The position numbers and the translations under genes were made by a program. The notes beneath the pieces were generated by a model that was not told where the DNA came from, did no database searches, and saw nothing but the letters and a program-made list of their open reading frames with translations. A DNA stretch of 64,000 bases from Paenibacillus sp. SC116 (lineage in GTDB: Bacteria > Bacillota > Bacilli > Paenibacillales > Paenibacillaceae): NCBI RefSeq assembly GCF_024733555.1, contig NZ_JANIOF010000002.1:310001-374000 (forward strand), given 5' to 3'. Of the stretch, positions 61,853 to 64,000 are shown piece by piece. How positions within the stretch are numbered: the first letter of the stretch is position 1; each line of letters starts with the position of its first letter.

Positions 61853-63136
61853 ATGGAACGTCTACCCCAAGCCGTGCTTCGCGTGATGGAAGAAGCATCA
61901 ACTCGATTGAACGATAATGAGAAACTGAAGCAGTTGTTCCTCAACTGTTTCCCTAATACGCTGAAAACGACGACAAAGCTGCATGAGGATGGCACTTCTT
62001 ACGTGTTCACAGGTGACATTCCTGCGATGTGGCTGCGCGATTCCAGCGCCCAAGTTCGTCAGTACTTGCCCTTGGCAGCAGAAGATGCAGACGTACGCCG
62101 CATTATTGCGGGCCTTGTACGCAAGCAAATGAAGTATATTCAGATCGATCCGTATGCAAATGCATTCAATGAGACTCCTGTTCCACTAGAAGAAATTCAT
62201 CACCGTGATATTACGGAGTTGAATGGCTGGGTGTGGGAGCGAAAATATGAGATTGATTCACTCTGCTATCCGATTCAACTAGGATACTTGTACTGGAAGA
62301 CAACAGGCGATGCTTCGCTGTTTGATAGCGAATTCCGCCATGTTGCACATATCATTATGAACTTGTGGACGACAGAGCAGCGCCATTTCGAGCAGTCCCC
62401 TTATCGCTTCCAGCGTCAAGATTGCCGTCCAACAGATACGCTTAAAAACAATGGTATGGGTATGCCAGTTAACTATACAGGCATGACTTGGTCTGCATTC
62501 CGTCCAAGTGATGATGCATGTACGTTCGGCTACTTGATCCCGTCCAACATGTTCGCGGTTGTCGTCCTTCGTTATTTGGAGGAGATTGCACGCGATGTGT
62601 ATCAGGATGAGCTGTTCGCAGAGAAGGCGGGTCGATTAGGCACAGAGATTGATGAAGGCATTCAAGCCTATGGTATCTTCCATCACCCGAAATACGGAAA
62701 AGTATACGCTTATGAGACAGATGGGTACGGCAACTACAACTTGATGGATGACGCGAACGTACCGAGCTTGCTAGCGATTCCGTACCTCGGTTATACGTCT
62801 GCTGATGATCCAATTTATCAAAATACAAGAAAGCTCATTTTGAGCGAAGATAATCCTTACTACTACGCTGGTAAGCAAGCACGTGGTATCGGCAGTCCGC
62901 ATACGCCGAAAGATTACATCTGGCATATCGCTTTGTCGATGCAAGGTTTGACGGCTAGCACGGATGAAGAAATTAAAGAGGTTATCGCGATGCTCGTTGA
63001 TACAGATGCAGAGTTGGGCTATATGCATGAAGGCTTCCACAAAGACGATGCAAAGCAGTTCACGCGTGAATGGTTCGCTTGGTCCAACAGCTTGTTCTCT
63101 GAGTTGATCCACCGTGAGTTCTGGTTGAAGAAATAG
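61853..63136 (+). CDS. Glycoside hydrolase family 125 exo-alpha-1,6-mannosidase
   Basis: The 427-residue enzyme has the GH125 (alpha/alpha)6 barrel pattern: FTGDIPAMWLRDSSAQVRQYLPLA near 50-75, ELNGWVWERKYEIDSLCYPIQLGY, MTWSAFRPSDDACTFGYLIPSNMFA, and HEGFHKDDAKQFTREWFAWSNSLFSELI at the end. GH125 enzymes cut non-reducing alpha-1,6-mannose without metal. There is no signal peptide, so it acts in the cytosol on imported sugars. ATG 61853 is chosen because AAGGAGAG precedes it. A GH38 gene follows. Confidence 0.92.
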   Translation: MERLPQAVLRVMEEASTRLNDNEKLKQLFLNCFPNTLKTTTKLHEDGTSYVFTGDIPAMWLRDSSAQVRQYLPLAAEDADVRRIIAGLVRKQMKYIQIDPYANAFNETPVPLEEIHHRDITELNGWVWERKYEIDSLCYPIQLGYLYWKTTGDASLFDSEFRHVAHIIMNLWTTEQRHFEQSPYRFQRQDCRPTDTLKNNGMGMPVNYTGMTWSAFRPSDDACTFGYLIPSNMFAVVVLRYLEEIARDVYQDELFAEKAGRLGTEIDEGIQAYGIFHHPKYGKVYAYETDGYGNYNLMDDANVPSLLAIPYLGYTSADDPIYQNTRKLILSEDNPYYYAGKQARGIGSPHTPKDYIWHIALSMQGLTASTDEEIKEVIAMLVDTDAELGYMHEGFHKDDAKQFTREWFAWSNSLFSELIHREFWLKK

Positions 63137-63208
63137 ATTATGAAATAAATTGCTCTGAAAAGAGAGCAGTAACGAATTGAAACGCCCTTCCATAGGAGAG
63201 GAGAGACA

Positions 63209-64000
63209 ATGATGACGAAAAAAACAGCTCATATTATTTCCCATACACATTGGGATCGTGAATGGTATATGCCTTATGAATATCATCATGCACTCTTAGT
63301 AGAATTGATGGATACATTGCTAGAAACACTTGAACGCGATCCGAACTATAAGAGCTTCCACCTCGATGGACAGACGATTATGCTTGAGGACTACTTGCAA
63401 GTACGTCCAGAAATGAAAGGCAAGCTGGAGCAATATATTGCGGAAGAGCGTATTCATATTGGACCGTGGTACATCCTACAGGACGAGTTCCTGACGAGCA
63501 GCGAAGCGAATATTCGCAACTTGCAGATCGGTCACCGTGATGCGAAGCAATATGGCGGTAAAATTTCGAAAGTGGGCTATTTCCCAGATTCCTTCGGTAA
63601 TATGGGGCAGGCACCGCAAATTTTGAAGCAAGCTGATATTGACGTGGCGATGTTCGGTCGCGGCGTTAAGCCAACAGGCTTCAACAACCAAGTGTCTGAA
63701 GATGCGTCCTACGAGTCTCCATTCTCTGAAATGATCTGGCAATCGCCAGACGGTTCCCGAGTCATCGGTATTCTATTTGCGAACTGGTACTGCAACGGAA
63801 TGGAAGTGCCGGTAGATGAAGCGCAAGCAGTAGCATATTGGGAGAAGCGTATTCCAGATGCAGAGAAATTTGCTTCGACGGATCATCTATTGTTCATGAA
63901 TGGTTGTGACCATCAACCGATTCAAACGGATTTGTCACAGGCGATCGAAGTGGCGAAAAAGCTGTTCCCAGACGTAGACTTCGTACACTCCAACTTTAAC
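63209..64000 (+). CDS. Glycoside hydrolase family 38 alpha-mannosidase (partial, runs off the window)
   Basis: The frame is open from ATG 63209 to the window end, giving about 264 residues of a protein that usually exceeds 850. The N-terminus HIISHTHWDREWYMPYEY has the zinc-binding HTHWDREW motif. FHLDGQTIMLEDYLQVRPE and GYFPDSFGNMGQAPQIL, with the nucleophile Asp in PDSFGN, are typical of GH38. GGAGAGGAGAG precedes the ATG. With GH125 it should break down alpha-mannans or N-glycan fragments in the cytosol. Confidence 0.92.
   Translation, partial: MMTKKTAHIISHTHWDREWYMPYEYHHALLVELMDTLLETLERDPNYKSFHLDGQTIMLEDYLQVRPEMKGKLEQYIAEERIHIGPWYILQDEFLTSSEANIRNLQIGHRDAKQYGGKISKVGYFPDSFGNMGQAPQILKQADIDVAMFGRGVKPTGFNNQVSEDASYESPFSEMIWQSPDGSRVIGILFANWYCNGMEVPVDEAQAVAYWEKRIPDAEKFASTDHLLFMNGCDHQPIQTDLSQAIEVAKKLFPDVDFVHSNFN

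Noticed and set aside
1..64000. CRISPR arrays, tRNA or rRNA genes, prophage or insertion-sequence transposases
   Set aside because: None was seen: no regularly spaced repeats, no transposase or integrase protein and no RNA gene signatures.

Overview
The window looks like a chromosome segment of a low-to-moderate GC Gram-positive bacterium, most likely a Paenibacillus or close relative. Supporting signs are strong AGGAGG ribosome sites, many lipobox lipoproteins, YesM/YesN-type two-component genes beside a sugar ABC transporter, a T-box leader, TPP and preQ1 riboswitches, heptaprenyl diphosphate synthase subunits, and a ComQ/ComP-like pair. No rRNA, tRNA, CRISPR array, prophage or intact insertion sequence was seen. 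The genus is an inference.

Layout. 1-4.5 kb: FAD-dependent dehydrogenase, secreted beta-rich protein, lipoprotein, and two paralogous beta-rich proteins. 4.6-9.3 kb: formate/nitrite transporter with an FNR/Rex-like promoter, then ComQ-like and ComP-like genes. 9.4-19.7 kb: an anaerobic/flavin block with a secreted fumarate-reductase-type flavoprotein, FMN-binding lipoprotein, Dcu C4-dicarboxylate carrier, ApbE flavinyltransferase, EetA, EetB and an ECF module (two ATPases and EcfT). 19.8-25.6 kb: U32-family protein, class III aminotransferase, MqnP-like UbiA prenyltransferase and type III polyketide synthase. 26-27.7 kb: FtsW/RodA-like protein with a HAAS domain, and PadR. 28.3-33.2 kb: heptaprenyl diphosphate synthase subunits, NDH-2 with a membrane tail, and a PplA-like FMN-binding lipoprotein. 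33.5-37.7 kb: queuosine-precursor transporter under a preQ1 riboswitch, decayed lipoprotein and metalloprotease genes, Lrp regulator, ZIP transporter and others. 37.8-41.3 kb: TPP-riboswitch thiamine/precursor ABC operon. 41.5-53.6 kb: transporters, T-box ilvA, glnS, VanW-like protein and an NlpC/P60 hydrolase. 54-64 kb: YesM/YesN pair, sugar ABC transporter, GH125 and the start of a GH38 alpha-mannosidase.

Main biological picture. Nearly all parts known from flavin-based extracellular electron transfer (NDH-2, EetA, EetB, ECF flavin trafficking, ApbE, FMN-binding lipoprotein, polyprenyl synthase, UbiA prenyltransferase) lie within about 24 kb but are split over several operons. They sit next to a surface-exposed, two-gene fumarate reductase and a Dcu carrier. 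TGTGA-N6-TCACA palindromes precede the formate/nitrite transporter, the fumarate reductase (two tandem copies) and the U32-aminotransferase-UbiA cluster, with a one-mismatch copy upstream of the PplA-like gene. This suggests a redox-controlled anaerobic electron-transfer regulon. The U32/aminotransferase/UbiA trio, possibly making or modifying a dedicated quinone, is the least explained part.

A second new-looking signal is a 184-185 bp repeat with 13 bp terminal inverted repeats, present in two long gaps (27804-27987 and 57666-57850), which resembles a MITE.
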